Position numbers and translations under genes: made by a program. The notes beneath the pieces were generated by a model. It saw only the letters and a program-made list of their open reading frames with translations. It was not told the DNA's origin and ran no database searches. Of a stretch of DNA of 64,000 nucleotides, positions 34,464 to 43,720 are shown in pieces. Position 1 is the first letter of the stretch; each line of letters opens with the position of its first letter. This DNA is from an uncultured Shimia sp. (GTDB taxonomy: Bacteria > Pseudomonadota > Alphaproteobacteria > Rhodobacterales > Rhodobacteraceae): assembly GCF_947498095.1 (NCBI RefSeq), contig NZ_CANMJE010000001.1, positions 186,001 to 250,000 on the forward strand, read 5' to 3'.

Positions 34464-36422
34464 TTAGTTGGTGGCCTTGACTGTACTGCCAACGAGTTCC
34501 TTGCTGAACGGCACCGGATGCGGATTGCGCCCCATGCGAGCGCGATAAACCGGCAGGCTCTCGGACACACGCATCACGTAGTTGCGGGTCTCGTTGAATG
34601 GAATGTGTTCGATCCAGTCGATGATATCCATGCCACCTCGGCGGGGATCACCCCGATCCCGCATCCAACGCTCGGGACGTCCGGGACCAGCATTGTAGCC
34701 CGCAGACATCATGATGACATTGCCATTAAACTGATCGGCCAGACCCTCCAGATAGGCGGTTCCAAGCTTGATGTTATAGTCGGGTTTGGATGTCAGCCAT
34801 TCGTGGCTGTAAACCTCGCCGATGGCGCCAGCCACTTGCCGCGCCGTTCCCGGCATCACCTGCATCAGTCCCCGCGCGCCAGCGCCAGAAACCACCACCG
34901 GATCAAATTCGCTTTCACGGCGAGCAATGGCCAGAGCCATTTCTGTTGGTACAGGGTGACGTGATTTCGCCATTGGATGCAGCGGGTAGTACGGCCCAGG
35001 CAACACGATGCCACGACGCACCATTTTCTTGCCCAGCATCACCGCGACATGCGGCGCTCCGAGGTCCTGAACCATTGTGCCCATTTGACCCAGCGTTGTG
35101 CGATCTTGGGTTTCAGACAGATGCACCCAGAACCGCTCAGCCAGCGATAACTCCCCGGCGTCCAGCAGTAACCTGGCCGCCTGATGTACCGAAGACTGAG
35201 TAAACGCTGCGTTACGCCAATCGGGGAAGGCTTCATCGCCGCTCAGAGAGGGATCTGGCGCCATGCCAGCCTTTTCAGCGGCCAAAAGGCCATAAAAACT
35301 GGTCTGATGCGCGCCACCTGCAAGATAAGAGTTCTGCGCTTTCGTGCTATCACCCATAGCTTCATAGGCGCGGCCCCGCCAATAGCCCGCACGCCCCAGA
35401 GAGATCGGAGTCTCTACAGAGCGTTCAAACCGCAGGAAGTGCTGCGCGGCAACACCGGGCTTGTTCAAAAAGCGCATCGCGATGTAACCCGCAAGCCATT
35501 CGCAATCCGAATAAGCATAGCCATCTTCCTGTGACATGCCGTGTTCTGCGGCGATGCGATAGGCGGTTCCATAGTTTCCGGCCCGCATCTGGCTACGCGC
35601 CAAAGACCTGCGCCGTTGAGACCAGTTCTTGGCTTGGCCCAAGGTTTGCGCCTCACTGCGTTCCAACAACAATTCTATGGCCGAAGCATCCCGATCCTTG
35701 CGCGCGCGCCAGACAAACCTTTCATAAGCAAGCCCAGGATCCGACTGAAGGCTGGCGGGCACGGCCTCGATCAAGGCATCAACACCGTTGACGCGTTGGC
35801 GCAACCCGGCCCGAGCCTTGGTCAGCTTTTGCCAGTCGCCGCTTACCAGTGGCATCATGCGGGCGGTGTTACTCTCCCAACCGTTCCATAGAACCATGTC
35901 CATGCGCGCGGTGTGGTGCTTTTTCAGCAGCTTGCCATGCACATCCAAAAATTTTTGATGCGTTCGCGGTCCGATCGCCATGGTTTTCCAGGCATTGATC
36001 ACCAACGCCTCACCAGCGTCCTTGTTACCGCCTTTGATTTTCACATAGGCCTGATCCAATACCCCTTGAGGTGTTTGCGCGTCCCCGAATTCGTAGAACT
36101 CAATAACTCTGCCTGCGGGCAGTCCGGAAAACGCATCCTCTGACTGCTTTCGCAGATAGGCCAATCCGGGCCAGTCCGGTCGCCGTTTTAGAAAGGCCAG
36201 AACCTCGTCTGCCGAGCCTTCGCCAGCACGCAAGCGATGCCATTCGACAATGTCGCGCGCCACGGGCCCCGATGAGCGGACTTCGGCCGCCGCCTGTCCC
36301 CAATTCTTGGCGCGCACATCGTCCATCGCACGCCCAACGGCGGTATCGGACTGCGCTACAGCAACGCATGTCCACAAAAACACTAAAAGAAACCCAATTA
36401 AGCCGCGCAACATGTCTTGCAT
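34464..36422 (-). CDS. Soluble lytic transglycosylase (Slt70-like)
   Basis: The 652-residue protein has a signal peptide (hydrophobic residues 5-22, ending VAVAQ), a long helical superhelix typical of the Slt70 U-domain, and a C-terminal SLT domain with catalytic Glu in [21 protein letters not shown] and [12 protein letters not shown]. It cleaves peptidoglycan to 1,6-anhydromuropeptides in the periplasm. ATG at 36422 is preceded by TTGGAAA; 36413 is an alternative. It is divergent from dapA with 152 bp between starts. Confidence 0.9.
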   Translation of the reverse strand: MQDMLRGLIGFLLVFLWTCVAVAQSDTAVGRAMDDVRAKNWGQAAAEVRSSGPVARDIVEWHRLRAGEGSADEVLAFLKRRPDWPGLAYLRKQSEDAFSGLPAGRVIEFYEFGDAQTPQGVLDQAYVKIKGGNKDAGEALVINAWKTMAIGPRTHQKFLDVHGKLLKKHHTARMDMVLWNGWESNTARMMPLVSGDWQKLTKARAGLRQRVNGVDALIEAVPASLQSDPGLAYERFVWRARKDRDASAIELLLERSEAQTLGQAKNWSQRRRSLARSQMRAGNYGTAYRIAAEHGMSQEDGYAYSDCEWLAGYIAMRFLNKPGVAAQHFLRFERSVETPISLGRAGYWRGRAYEAMGDSTKAQNSYLAGGAHQTSFYGLLAAEKAGMAPDPSLSGDEAFPDWRNAAFTQSSVHQAARLLLDAGELSLAERFWVHLSETQDRTTLGQMGTMVQDLGAPHVAVMLGKKMVRRGIVLPGPYYPLHPMAKSRHPVPTEMALAIARRESEFDPVVVSGAGARGLMQVMPGTARQVAGAIGEVYSHEWLTSKPDYNIKLGTAYLEGLADQFNGNVIMMSAGYNAGPGRPERWMRDRGDPRRGGMDIIDWIEHIPFNETRNYVMRVSESLPVYRARMGRNPHPVPFSKELVGSTVKATN

Positions 36423-36574
36423 TTTCCAATATGAAACAGGATAGACCCATCCATAAAGGCGCAAAGGCCTGCCGACAATTCACAAACTTGGCAAGCCGCC
36501 CTGCAATCGCTAGGGTCCGCGCGACAAAACCAACCGGGCGTCCTGCCCAGCACCGCATAGAAAAGGAGCGTGTC

Positions 36575-37447
36575 ATGTTTAAAGGGTCTATTCCCGCACT
36601 CGTCACGCCGTTCACGAACGGCGAGCTGGATTTGGAAACGCTCAAGAAGCTGGTTGAGTGGCATACCGGCGAAGGATCAAACGGGTTTGTGCCCGTTGGC
36701 ACCACCGGCGAAAGCCCAACGCTGACGCACGAAGAGCATGATGCCGTTGTCGATACGGTTGTGCGCGCCGCTGCAGGCCGCGTTCCCGTGATCGCGGGCG
36801 CTGGCTCTAACAACACATTGGAATCCATGCGTCTGGCACAGGCTGCTGAGAAATCTGGCGCCGACGCCGCGCTTGTGGTCACGCCGTACTATAACAAGCC
36901 CACTCAGAGGGGCCTTGTGGCGCATTTCACCGCGATCCATGATTGCTGCAACCTACCCATAATCATCTACAATATCCCCGGTCGGTCGATCGTGGACATG
37001 AGCCCTCAAACGATGGGCGAACTGGCCAAACTTCCGCGTATCACGGGCGTAAAAGACGCCACCGGTGATCTGAGCCGTGTGCCGCAGCAACGCATCACTT
37101 GCGGGACCGACTTTGTTCAGCTTTCGGGCGAAGACGCGACGGCACTGGGGTTCAACGCTCATGGCGGTGTTGGCTGTATCTCGGTCACAGCGAACGTCGC
37201 CCCCAAACTGTGTGCCGAATTCCAGGCGGCGACTCTGGCCGGAGACTACGCATTGGCTCTGGAGTATCAGGACAAGCTGATGCCGTTGCATATGGCGATC
37301 TTTGCCGAGCCGGGTCTTGTGGGCGCGAAATACGCCATGTCGAAGCTTGGCCTGTGCAACGAAGAGGTCCGCCTGCCGCTGGTTGGCCTGAGCGACGGCG
37401 TCAAAGCCCAGGTCGATGCTGCCATGTCACATGCCAGTCTGGTCTGA
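36575..37447 (+). CDS. dapA: 4-hydroxy-tetrahydrodipicolinate synthase
   Basis: The ATG at 36575 follows AAAAGGAG; the longer open frame from 36272 overlaps the lytic transglycosylase gene and is not coding. The 290-residue enzyme has the TTGESPTL substrate loop, IIIYNIPGR with the proton-relay Tyr, and Lys160 in GVKDATGD, which forms a Schiff base with pyruvate. It catalyses the first committed step to lysine and diaminopimelate, needed for peptidoglycan. A strong intrinsic terminator follows. Confidence 0.95.
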   Translation: MFKGSIPALVTPFTNGELDLETLKKLVEWHTGEGSNGFVPVGTTGESPTLTHEEHDAVVDTVVRAAAGRVPVIAGAGSNNTLESMRLAQAAEKSGADAALVVTPYYNKPTQRGLVAHFTAIHDCCNLPIIIYNIPGRSIVDMSPQTMGELAKLPRITGVKDATGDLSRVPQQRITCGTDFVQLSGEDATALGFNAHGGVGCISVTANVAPKLCAEFQAATLAGDYALALEYQDKLMPLHMAIFAEPGLVGAKYAMSKLGLCNEEVRLPLVGLSDGVKAQVDAAMSHASLV

Positions 37448-37470
37448 GAGCAGACTTAAAAGATGAATTG

Positions 37471-37502
37471 AAAGGCTCGCACTACGCGGGCCTTTTTCTT
37501 TT
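37471..37502 (+). terminator. Intrinsic terminator of dapA
   Basis: AAAGGCTCGC (37471-37480) pairs with GCGGGCCTTT (37486-37495), ten pairs with one G-U and loop ACTAC, followed by TTCTTTT. It lies 24 nt after the dapA stop. Confidence 0.88.
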
Positions 37503-37556
37503 GCCTGAATGTAGATTTGACCCTAGATGTATCAGGCACGCCAACCCGAGGACCTT

Positions 37557-38762
37557 ATGCAGCCGAAACCCTTTCACATCATGGCCAAGCCCATGGGACC
37601 ACGCTGCAACATTGCCTGCGAATACTGCTATTACCTTGAAAAGGAAAAGCAATTCCCTCAGGAAAAAAAGTTCAAAATGGCCGACGACGTGCTGGAAACC
37701 TACATCCGGCAGCTGATCGAGGCCTCGCTTGAGGGCGGCATGGCCGAGGTTCCCTTTGCCTGGCAGGGTGGTGAGCCGACCATGCTCGGTGTCGACCATT
37801 TTCGCAAGATCGTGGCCCTTCAAGAAAAACACACGCCCAAGGGCGTGAAGGTCACCAATGCCTTTCAGACCAACGGCATTTTGCTGGATGATGACTGGGG
37901 CACGTTCCTGAAAGAGAACAACTTTCTGGTCGGGATCAGCATTGATGGGCCTAAAAAGGTGCACGATCGCTATCGTGTGGACCGGCAACAGCGACCCACG
38001 TTTGACTCCGTGATGCGCGGGCTTGACGTGCTGCAACGTCACGAGGTTGAGCACAATGCTTTGACTGTGGTGAACCGGGGCAATGGTGGCAAAGGCAAAG
38101 AAGTCTACAAGTTTATTAAAAGCTTAGGGATCGACTTTATCCAATTCATCCCGATTGCCGAGCGCAACGCTGCGTCGGGTGACGGGCTGGCTGCCGCGCC
38201 GCAGGTCGATATGGACCCCGGCAACACAGTGACCAAATGGAGCGTCAGCCCACGCGCCTATGGCAAGTTTCTCTGCGACGTCTTTGACACCTGGTGGAAC
38301 AACGATATCGGCAAGATTTACGTTCAATACTTTGATGTCCAGCTGGGCCTGTGGATGGGCATGCCCAGCACGCTATGCGTCTATGCAGAAACCTGTGGCA
38401 ATGGGCTGGCGGTGGAGCATGACGGTAGTTTATTTGCCTGCGATCACTTCGTGTACCCCGAGTATCGCCTTGGAAATATTACAGAAAAACCAGTGCGCGA
38501 GATGGTCTGGACAGATCGGATGGACGAGTTTGGTCAGGCCAAAAAGACCGATCTCACCAAGCAATGTCAGTCCTGTTCGTTCCGGTTTGCCTGTAATGGT
38601 GGCTGCCCTAAACAACGTTTTGCCACCTCAAAGGATGGCGAGGCAGGACACAATTACTTCTGCGAAAGCTATACGATGTTTTTTCGCCATGCCGGCGAGC
38701 GCATGCAACGCATGGTGCGCACGATTCAGGCCGGGCGACCTGCAGCAGACGCCGCCCGTTAG
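37557..38762 (+). CDS. Radical SAM/SPASM protein, anaerobic sulfatase-maturase type (anSME)
   Basis: The 401-residue enzyme starts at the ATG at 37557 behind CGAGGAC. The radical-SAM cluster is C17-x3-C21-x2-C24 (CNIACEYC). The C-terminal SPASM region supplies further cysteines (ETCGNGLAVEHDG, FACDHF, CQSCSFRFACNGGCPKQRF, FCES) for two auxiliary clusters. The sequence fits anSME, which oxidises a Cys or Ser in sulfatases to formylglycine. No sulfatase gene is visible within this window, so the target lies elsewhere or is another protein. Its stop overlaps the converging RdhA-like gene by 3 nt. Confidence 0.88.
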   Translation: MQPKPFHIMAKPMGPRCNIACEYCYYLEKEKQFPQEKKFKMADDVLETYIRQLIEASLEGGMAEVPFAWQGGEPTMLGVDHFRKIVALQEKHTPKGVKVTNAFQTNGILLDDDWGTFLKENNFLVGISIDGPKKVHDRYRVDRQQRPTFDSVMRGLDVLQRHEVEHNALTVVNRGNGGKGKEVYKFIKSLGIDFIQFIPIAERNAASGDGLAAAPQVDMDPGNTVTKWSVSPRAYGKFLCDVFDTWWNNDIGKIYVQYFDVQLGLWMGMPSTLCVYAETCGNGLAVEHDGSLFACDHFVYPEYRLGNITEKPVREMVWTDRMDEFGQAKKTDLTKQCQSCSFRFACNGGCPKQRFATSKDGEAGHNYFCESYTMFFRHAGERMQRMVRTIQAGRPAADAAR

Positions 38763-39748
38763 TTTTCGGCGTCTCGCCGCTCCGCGCGGCGCGCGAGCTT
38801 AGCCGCAAGGTTGGGACCTACCCCGGGGCGAGACCACGGACAGACCGCGATGCAGATCGCGCAACCATGGGTCTGATTGAAGAAGGGCAAACATTTGTCA
38901 AAGTTGACGTACCACTTTGATTCCCCCCTAACAGTTTGTTTTTCATGAAATATTGCCTCTGGCGGGCAGGCGTCTTCGCAAATCTTACAGCTTGCACAGA
39001 AGCCATCAATGCCCGCATCCACGGCTGGGGTCGGAGCAAAAGGGGCGTTGGTGAGGACGGCGGAGAGGCGGAAGGAGGAGCCATAAGTGGGGTTGATGAT
39101 GGACCCGTGTTTGCCGAGTTCGCCAAATCCAGCCGCCAGGGCGGCAGGGATCATCAGAAGCGCACCAGACATTGGGCCGGTGATGGGCTCGGCCTCCCAG
39201 CCCTGCTCGCGCAGCCATCCTGCCACTGTCTTGGCCGCCGCTGCCGCGCGGCCATATTGCTCCATGACTTCCAGACCCGCGGCCTTGTCAGGCGCTTGCG
39301 ATATTTCGCCGTAATCGTGCACCACCCCCAGGATGATGACGCGGGATTGCGTGACGTTGTGGCCCTCCATGATCCAATCTTCGCACATCTCGGCGACACC
39401 GGTGAGTTCGCAATCTCCTGATTCAATGAATTGATTCAGAGAGTTGGTCCATACGTCGGGGGAGTTTTGAACCGCGTCTGACGCGATCTCGGGCAGGGGT
39501 GCATCTAGCGTTTTCTGACGCTTGGCGCGGGCTAAGGCGAACTCAGGGGCTTTATCGCTTTGGCCATAAAAGTAGAGCTGAAGCTGTCCATGCGGAATAT
39601 CAAAAGGGTTTGGTGCCCAGTATATCATGCGGGCGCGCCGGGGTGTTTCCTCACCCAATCCGTTAACGTCATTCCCCGATACATCTGGAAACACAGCCAT
39701 CTGTTCGGGGTCAGGTGTGAAGGGGCGGTGGGGGTTTTCTCGGGCCAT
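38759..39748 (-). CDS. Cytosolic RdhA/QueG-like protein with two [4Fe-4S] clusters
   Basis: The ATG at 39748 gives 329 residues. The middle part (GALLMIPAALAAGFGELGKHGSIINPTYGSSFRLSAVLTNAP) is the conserved block shared by reductive dehalogenases and epoxyqueuosine reductase. The C-terminus has two ferredoxin-like cluster motifs, CASCKICEDACP and a later C-x10-CAICIAVCP. There is no Tat signal, so it is not a classical respiratory, membrane-associated RdhA. QueG has HEAT repeats after the clusters; this protein ends soon after them. A cobalamin-dependent reduction is the family expectation, but the substrate is unknown. Confidence 0.78.
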   Translation of the reverse strand: MARENPHRPFTPDPEQMAVFPDVSGNDVNGLGEETPRRARMIYWAPNPFDIPHGQLQLYFYGQSDKAPEFALARAKRQKTLDAPLPEIASDAVQNSPDVWTNSLNQFIESGDCELTGVAEMCEDWIMEGHNVTQSRVIILGVVHDYGEISQAPDKAAGLEVMEQYGRAAAAAKTVAGWLREQGWEAEPITGPMSGALLMIPAALAAGFGELGKHGSIINPTYGSSFRLSAVLTNAPFAPTPAVDAGIDGFCASCKICEDACPPEAIFHEKQTVRGESKWYVNFDKCLPFFNQTHGCAICIAVCPWSRPGVGPNLAAKLARRAERRDAEN

Positions 39749-39859
39749 ACCTTTAGAGTAGCGGCCCGAGACAAGCTGGCAAGACATTCCTAGGAAGGCC
39801 GCCTCTCAGCAAAGAACCAACCGTTTCGTACAATCTTGCCTAAAGAAAGATGAACGACT

Positions 39860-40273
39860 TTAGGCGCTCATCGCGGCGGTCAGGGCTGTGTCCATCAGCG
39901 ATTTGATGTCGTCCTTTGACGTGCCAGCCACAATGCGGCCCAACTCATCCTCACCTTTGAGAACAACAAGGGTCGAGCGGCGTGGAATGTTAAGGAACAT
40001 GGCAAGGTCGGACTTGGCGTGTTGATCCCAGTCGACGTTCACGAAGACAATGTTCTTTTCATAGTCCGGGTTCTCGGATTTTAGGGCATTGATGACCCGT
40101 TCCTGTGCCGCGCAGGTGCCGCACCAGCTGGCCTTGAAATCAAGGAACACGGTGTCACCGGCGTCGAGGTGTTTCTGGACCAGGCCGGGTTCATACTCGG
40201 CTGCGGCAATCGCCAAACCCGGAAGTGCAACAGCAGCGGCGGTGGAAAGAAGGATAAAGTCACGACGGTTCAT
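39860..40273 (-). CDS. Periplasmic thioredoxin-like protein
   Basis: The 137-residue protein starts with MNRRDFILLSTAAAVALPGLAIA, a Tat-like signal with twin arginines. The mature domain has the thioredoxin active site CGTC (Cys51, Cys54) and NVDWDQ after it. It follows ccdA with 15 nt between genes, so it probably receives electrons from CcdA and acts as a periplasmic disulfide reductant. The partner substrate could be a cytochrome c apoprotein or a Sox-type enzyme; none is adjacent. Confidence 0.88.
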   Translation of the reverse strand: MNRRDFILLSTAAAVALPGLAIAAAEYEPGLVQKHLDAGDTVFLDFKASWCGTCAAQERVINALKSENPDYEKNIVFVNVDWDQHAKSDLAMFLNIPRRSTLVVLKGEDELGRIVAGTSKDDIKSLMDTALTAAMSA

Positions 40274-40288
40274 TTTGGTATCTCCTGT

Positions 40289-41002
40289 TTAGACGGATAC
40301 GGATAGATCAAGCAGCCATGCAGGCATGATGGAAATCAGCCAGGCTTCGATGATGTGGTGAATGTTGAAGAAAAGCATGAGACCCACGGCGACAAAGACG
40401 ACCCCCATCACGGGGCGTGCGGCCACAGCAATACGGCGCATCAGCGCCTGACGCTGCATCAGCGCCGAGCGTGCACCATAGCCCAGAACGAGGATGATTG
40501 TCGAAACGCCAAGCGCAAAGAACACCATGATCGCGGCGGCCCAACCAAGGCTTTGACCCTGACTGGCCAGCGAAATAGCGCCCCCAAGGGTGGGGCCGAC
40601 GCAGGGGCTCCAGACTGCGCCCAAAAGCATCCCGCCAAGAAACTGACCGCGCAGCGTGTTGCGGTTGACATTATCAAGCCCCGCGTCGGCGCTGGCCGCA
40701 ACTCCGGCGGTGGCAGTTGAGAATGCCGCCGAGAAACGCGGCACCAACAGGATCAGGCCAAAGCCAATCATCAACACGGCGCCTGCGCGGGCGATGTCTT
40801 GTTCGTTGAGACCCACGGCATAGCCAAAAGTGGTCACAGCCATGCCGAGGAACACAAATGAAAGGCTCATGCCGGCGGCCAGCACCAAAGGTCCATGGCG
40901 GCTGGCCTGCAACGCAGTGGCCAGAACAACGGGCAGCACCGGCAAAACGCAGGGGTTAATCAGGGTCAGAAGCCCCGCGAGATAGGCAAAGACGAGTTCC
41001 AT
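40289..41002 (-). CDS. ccdA: Cytochrome c biogenesis protein CcdA
   Basis: The 237-residue integral membrane protein has about six to seven helices and the two catalytic Cys motifs of CcdA: INPCVLPVLP (Cys18) and WSPCVGPTLGG. It transfers reducing equivalents from cytosolic thioredoxin across the inner membrane. The thioredoxin-like gene directly downstream forms its probable periplasmic acceptor. Confidence 0.92.
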   Translation of the reverse strand: MELVFAYLAGLLTLINPCVLPVLPVVLATALQASRHGPLVLAAGMSLSFVFLGMAVTTFGYAVGLNEQDIARAGAVLMIGFGLILLVPRFSAAFSTATAGVAASADAGLDNVNRNTLRGQFLGGMLLGAVWSPCVGPTLGGAISLASQGQSLGWAAAIMVFFALGVSTIILVLGYGARSALMQRQALMRRIAVAARPVMGVVFVAVGLMLFFNIHHIIEAWLISIMPAWLLDLSVSV

Positions 41003-41059
41003 GCCCCATATCTGCCGTGTCTGGCATGTGTTGTCAGCCCTTTGACGGCTGACAGACGA

Positions 41060-41935
41060 TCACTTGGGCGTGTGGGATTGTTTCGAAAGCTGAACAGCGA
41101 GGATACCGGCGGCGATGATCACAACTCCGACAACGTCCATCACGCGCAGGGATTCCCCCAAAACAACCGCCGCAACGGCGACGCCAAAGAACGGGTTCAG
41201 GAAGTGGAACGTTGCGGCTTTGACCGCGCCGATACGGGCGACCAGCGCGAACCAGATCCATGTCGCCAAAAGGCCAGGCGCAAAGATCGTATAGGTCAGC
41301 GCAGTCAACATCTTGGCGTTCCAGTTGAACGTCCAAGTCTCAAAGATCAGCGAGGCCACGAACAGCACGGCCGCACCGACAAACATCTGCAGGCCAACAA
41401 TCATCATCATATTGCCGCCCGATGACGCGCCACGCACCATCAACGTGGCAATGGCCAAGGCAATGGCGGCAATGACACAATAGACAAGACCAATCGGATC
41501 AATCCCTGTGCCCATGCGCGCGCCCATGATCATCAACACGCCGCCAAATCCCAGCGCCAGGCCAAAAGCCGCCAGCGGGCGCAGGCGTTCGCGCAGCACG
41601 GCCCAACCTATAAAGGCCACAATCAGCGGCATGGTCGATGCAACGATTGATGCGAGCGACGCTTCGATTGTGGTCATGGCGAGGAAGTTGAGTCCGAGGT
41701 AGAGCGCGTTCTGACAGAGGCCAAAGATCAACGTGGCCCGCCATTGGTCGCGGGTCAGGTGCCATGTCTGGCCCAGGGCGCGGGCAATAATGACCCCGAT
41801 GATCCCGGCAATGGTGAAGCGGATGGCAGAGATGGCAAAAGGTGGTGCATCCGCCACGATGATCCGCGCCGAGGTAAAGGCAGAGGACCAGATGAAGGCA
41901 AACAAGAGCCCCATCCCAATTGCGCGGAAATCCAT
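41060..41935 (-). CDS. DMT-superfamily (EamA) transporter
   Basis: The 291-residue protein has ten predicted helices with two EamA repeats; FAFIWSSAFTSARIIVADAPP at the start and NPFFGVAVAAVVLGESL near the end are characteristic. The ATG at 41935 follows GAGGCAGG; the frame could start four codons earlier. Substrate is not predictable. It is divergent from the MFS gene with 113 bp between starts. Confidence 0.9.
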   Translation of the reverse strand: MDFRAIGMGLLFAFIWSSAFTSARIIVADAPPFAISAIRFTIAGIIGVIIARALGQTWHLTRDQWRATLIFGLCQNALYLGLNFLAMTTIEASLASIVASTMPLIVAFIGWAVLRERLRPLAAFGLALGFGGVLMIMGARMGTGIDPIGLVYCVIAAIALAIATLMVRGASSGGNMMMIVGLQMFVGAAVLFVASLIFETWTFNWNAKMLTALTYTIFAPGLLATWIWFALVARIGAVKAATFHFLNPFFGVAVAAVVLGESLRVMDVVGVVIIAAGILAVQLSKQSHTPK

Positions 41936-42048
41936 TACCTGCCTCACATGTTAAGTTTCGGGGGATGTAAGCCGATTCCGCGGGTATCTGCAACGCGCAT
42001 GTCGCGAATATACTTGCGGTGTGTGACAAGCGCAGGCAAGCCAGAAGC

Positions 42049-43275
42049 ATGAGAGCAGATGGTTTCCTTCGCGCCAATGCACCGTTTCTGGCGGCAGGCG
42101 CTTTGATGACGTTCATGTCCAGTTACGGGCAGACGTTTTTCATCTCGATCTTTGCCGGGGAAATTCGCGCGGAATTCGGCCTGAGCCACGGGGAATGGGG
42201 CGGCATCTATATGATCGGCACCACGGCGTCGGCGGTGGTGATGATCTGGGCCGGCGTTCTGACCGATCATTTCCGGGTGCGGGTGCTGGGGCCGGTGATC
42301 CTGTTTGGATTGGCCTGTGCGTGCTTGGCGATGGCGACGAACCGCTGGGCCTGGGCCTTGCCCTTTGTGATCTTTGCCTTGCGGTTCTTTGGCCAAGGCA
42401 TGAGTACGCATATCGCCGTTGTTGCCATGGCGCGCTGGTTCGTGGCCACGCGGGGGCGGGCCTTGTCCGTGGCCTCGCTGGGGTATGCCTTTGGCGAGGC
42501 GATCCTACCACTGCTGTTTGTTGCCCTGATGGCCGTTGTTGATTGGCGCTATCTCTGGGTGGCGGCTGCGGGGGTGTGCCTGTTGGGCATTCCGGTGCTG
42601 GCGAGTCTTTTGGGCAAAGAGCGCACGCCGGGCAAGTTTGCCGAAAGCGAGAGCAGCCTTGGCATGAGCGGCAAGCACTGGACGCGGGCCGACGCCCTGC
42701 GCCATCCGCTGTTCTGGGTCATGGTACCATCCATCCTGGGCATGTCCGCCTTTGGCACAGCGTTTTTCTTTCACCAAGTGCACTACGCGGCGCTGAAGGG
42801 GATGAGTCACGTACAATTGGTGGCGTTCTTTCCATTGTTCACGGCGATGTCGATCGGGTCGATGGTGGCGACGGGCTGGGCGCTGGACAAGCTGGGCACT
42901 GCACGGCTGATCCCGTTCTACCTCGCGCCAGTTGCGATGGGCTTCCTGATTTTTGCGATGACAGGCGGGCCGGTCGGGCTATTTTTTGGATTGTTCTTTT
43001 TTGCCCTTTCAGCGGGGGCCAATGCGACCCTGCCCAACGCATTCTGGGCCGAGTTTTATGGCACAGCCAACATCGGCGCCATCAAGGCCTTGGCCGCGGC
43101 CGTAATGGTGCTGGGGTCAGCCATCGGTCCAGGGCTGACCGGCGTGCTGATTGACATCGGCATTGATCTGGGACCGCAATATATCGGCGTGGCAATATAC
43201 TTTGTGGCGAGCACGCTGTTGTTGCGATGGGGCGTGACACGGGCCGCGAAAACTCTGCCTCAGGAGGCGATGTGA
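42049..43275 (+). CDS. MFS transporter
   Basis: The 408-residue protein has twelve hydrophobic segments and the MFS cytoplasmic loop signature in GVLTDHFRVRVLG between helices 2 and 3. A central charged loop (GKERTPGKFAESESS) separates the halves. It may carry an organic acid or drug. Its TGA overlaps the next ATG (TGATG), so the downstream VOC protein is translationally coupled; the pair may handle the same compound. Confidence 0.88.
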   Translation: MRADGFLRANAPFLAAGALMTFMSSYGQTFFISIFAGEIRAEFGLSHGEWGGIYMIGTTASAVVMIWAGVLTDHFRVRVLGPVILFGLACACLAMATNRWAWALPFVIFALRFFGQGMSTHIAVVAMARWFVATRGRALSVASLGYAFGEAILPLLFVALMAVVDWRYLWVAAAGVCLLGIPVLASLLGKERTPGKFAESESSLGMSGKHWTRADALRHPLFWVMVPSILGMSAFGTAFFFHQVHYAALKGMSHVQLVAFFPLFTAMSIGSMVATGWALDKLGTARLIPFYLAPVAMGFLIFAMTGGPVGLFFGLFFFALSAGANATLPNAFWAEFYGTANIGAIKALAAAVMVLGSAIGPGLTGVLIDIGIDLGPQYIGVAIYFVASTLLLRWGVTRAAKTLPQEAM

Positions 43276-43631
43276 TGCAGATCACGGGACAGATTACATG
43301 GGTCTATACGAATGACCTTGAGGCGTCGGTCGTGTTTTACCGCGATGTGCTGGGATTGCCTGTCTGGCGTGATGCCGGGGCGGCGGTGATTTTTGAGCCC
43401 CTGCCCGGTGCTCGGATCGGCGTGTGCACCGCGTTTGACGGGCGCGTGGTCGAGCCCAAGGGCAGCATGATCACGCTGCTGAGCGAGGATGTGGATGGCT
43501 GGTATGATCGCTTGATTGCGGCCGGTGCAAGGCTCAAGGGACCGCCGGAAACGCTGGAACAGTTCGGGATTTACAGTTTATTCTGCGAGGACCCCAATGG
43601 CTATCTGGTTGAAATACAAACGTTTCTCTAA
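43275..43631 (+). CDS. VOC-superfamily (glyoxalase-like) protein
   Basis: A 118-residue protein with the VOC fold: TWVYTNDLEASVVFYRDVLGLP at the start and SLFCEDPNGYLVEIQTF at the end, with Glu in the last strand as a metal ligand. It lacks the His in the first strand found in many members. It starts inside the MFS stop codon behind CAGGAGG, so both proteins are produced together. Function is unknown. Confidence 0.88.
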   Translation: MQITGQITWVYTNDLEASVVFYRDVLGLPVWRDAGAAVIFEPLPGARIGVCTAFDGRVVEPKGSMITLLSEDVDGWYDRLIAAGARLKGPPETLEQFGIYSLFCEDPNGYLVEIQTFL

Positions 43632-43720
43632 ATAGCTCTGTCATTCTTCATTTTTTTAGTCACAGATCGCCCGTCGCCCCTGTCTAATAAGTATCAGGAG
43701 GCCAAAGGGAGCCATCATCA

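Noticed and set aside
36272-36574. N-terminal extension of dapA by about 100 residues
   Set aside because: The extra part lies antisense to the lytic transglycosylase start and DapA never has it; the ATG at 36575 has a strong Shine-Dalgarno.
43690-43720. TAAGTA upstream of the ECF gene as an RpoE-type -10
   Set aside because: No matching TGATCC-like -35 at a suitable distance; similarity too slight to call an autoregulated promoter.
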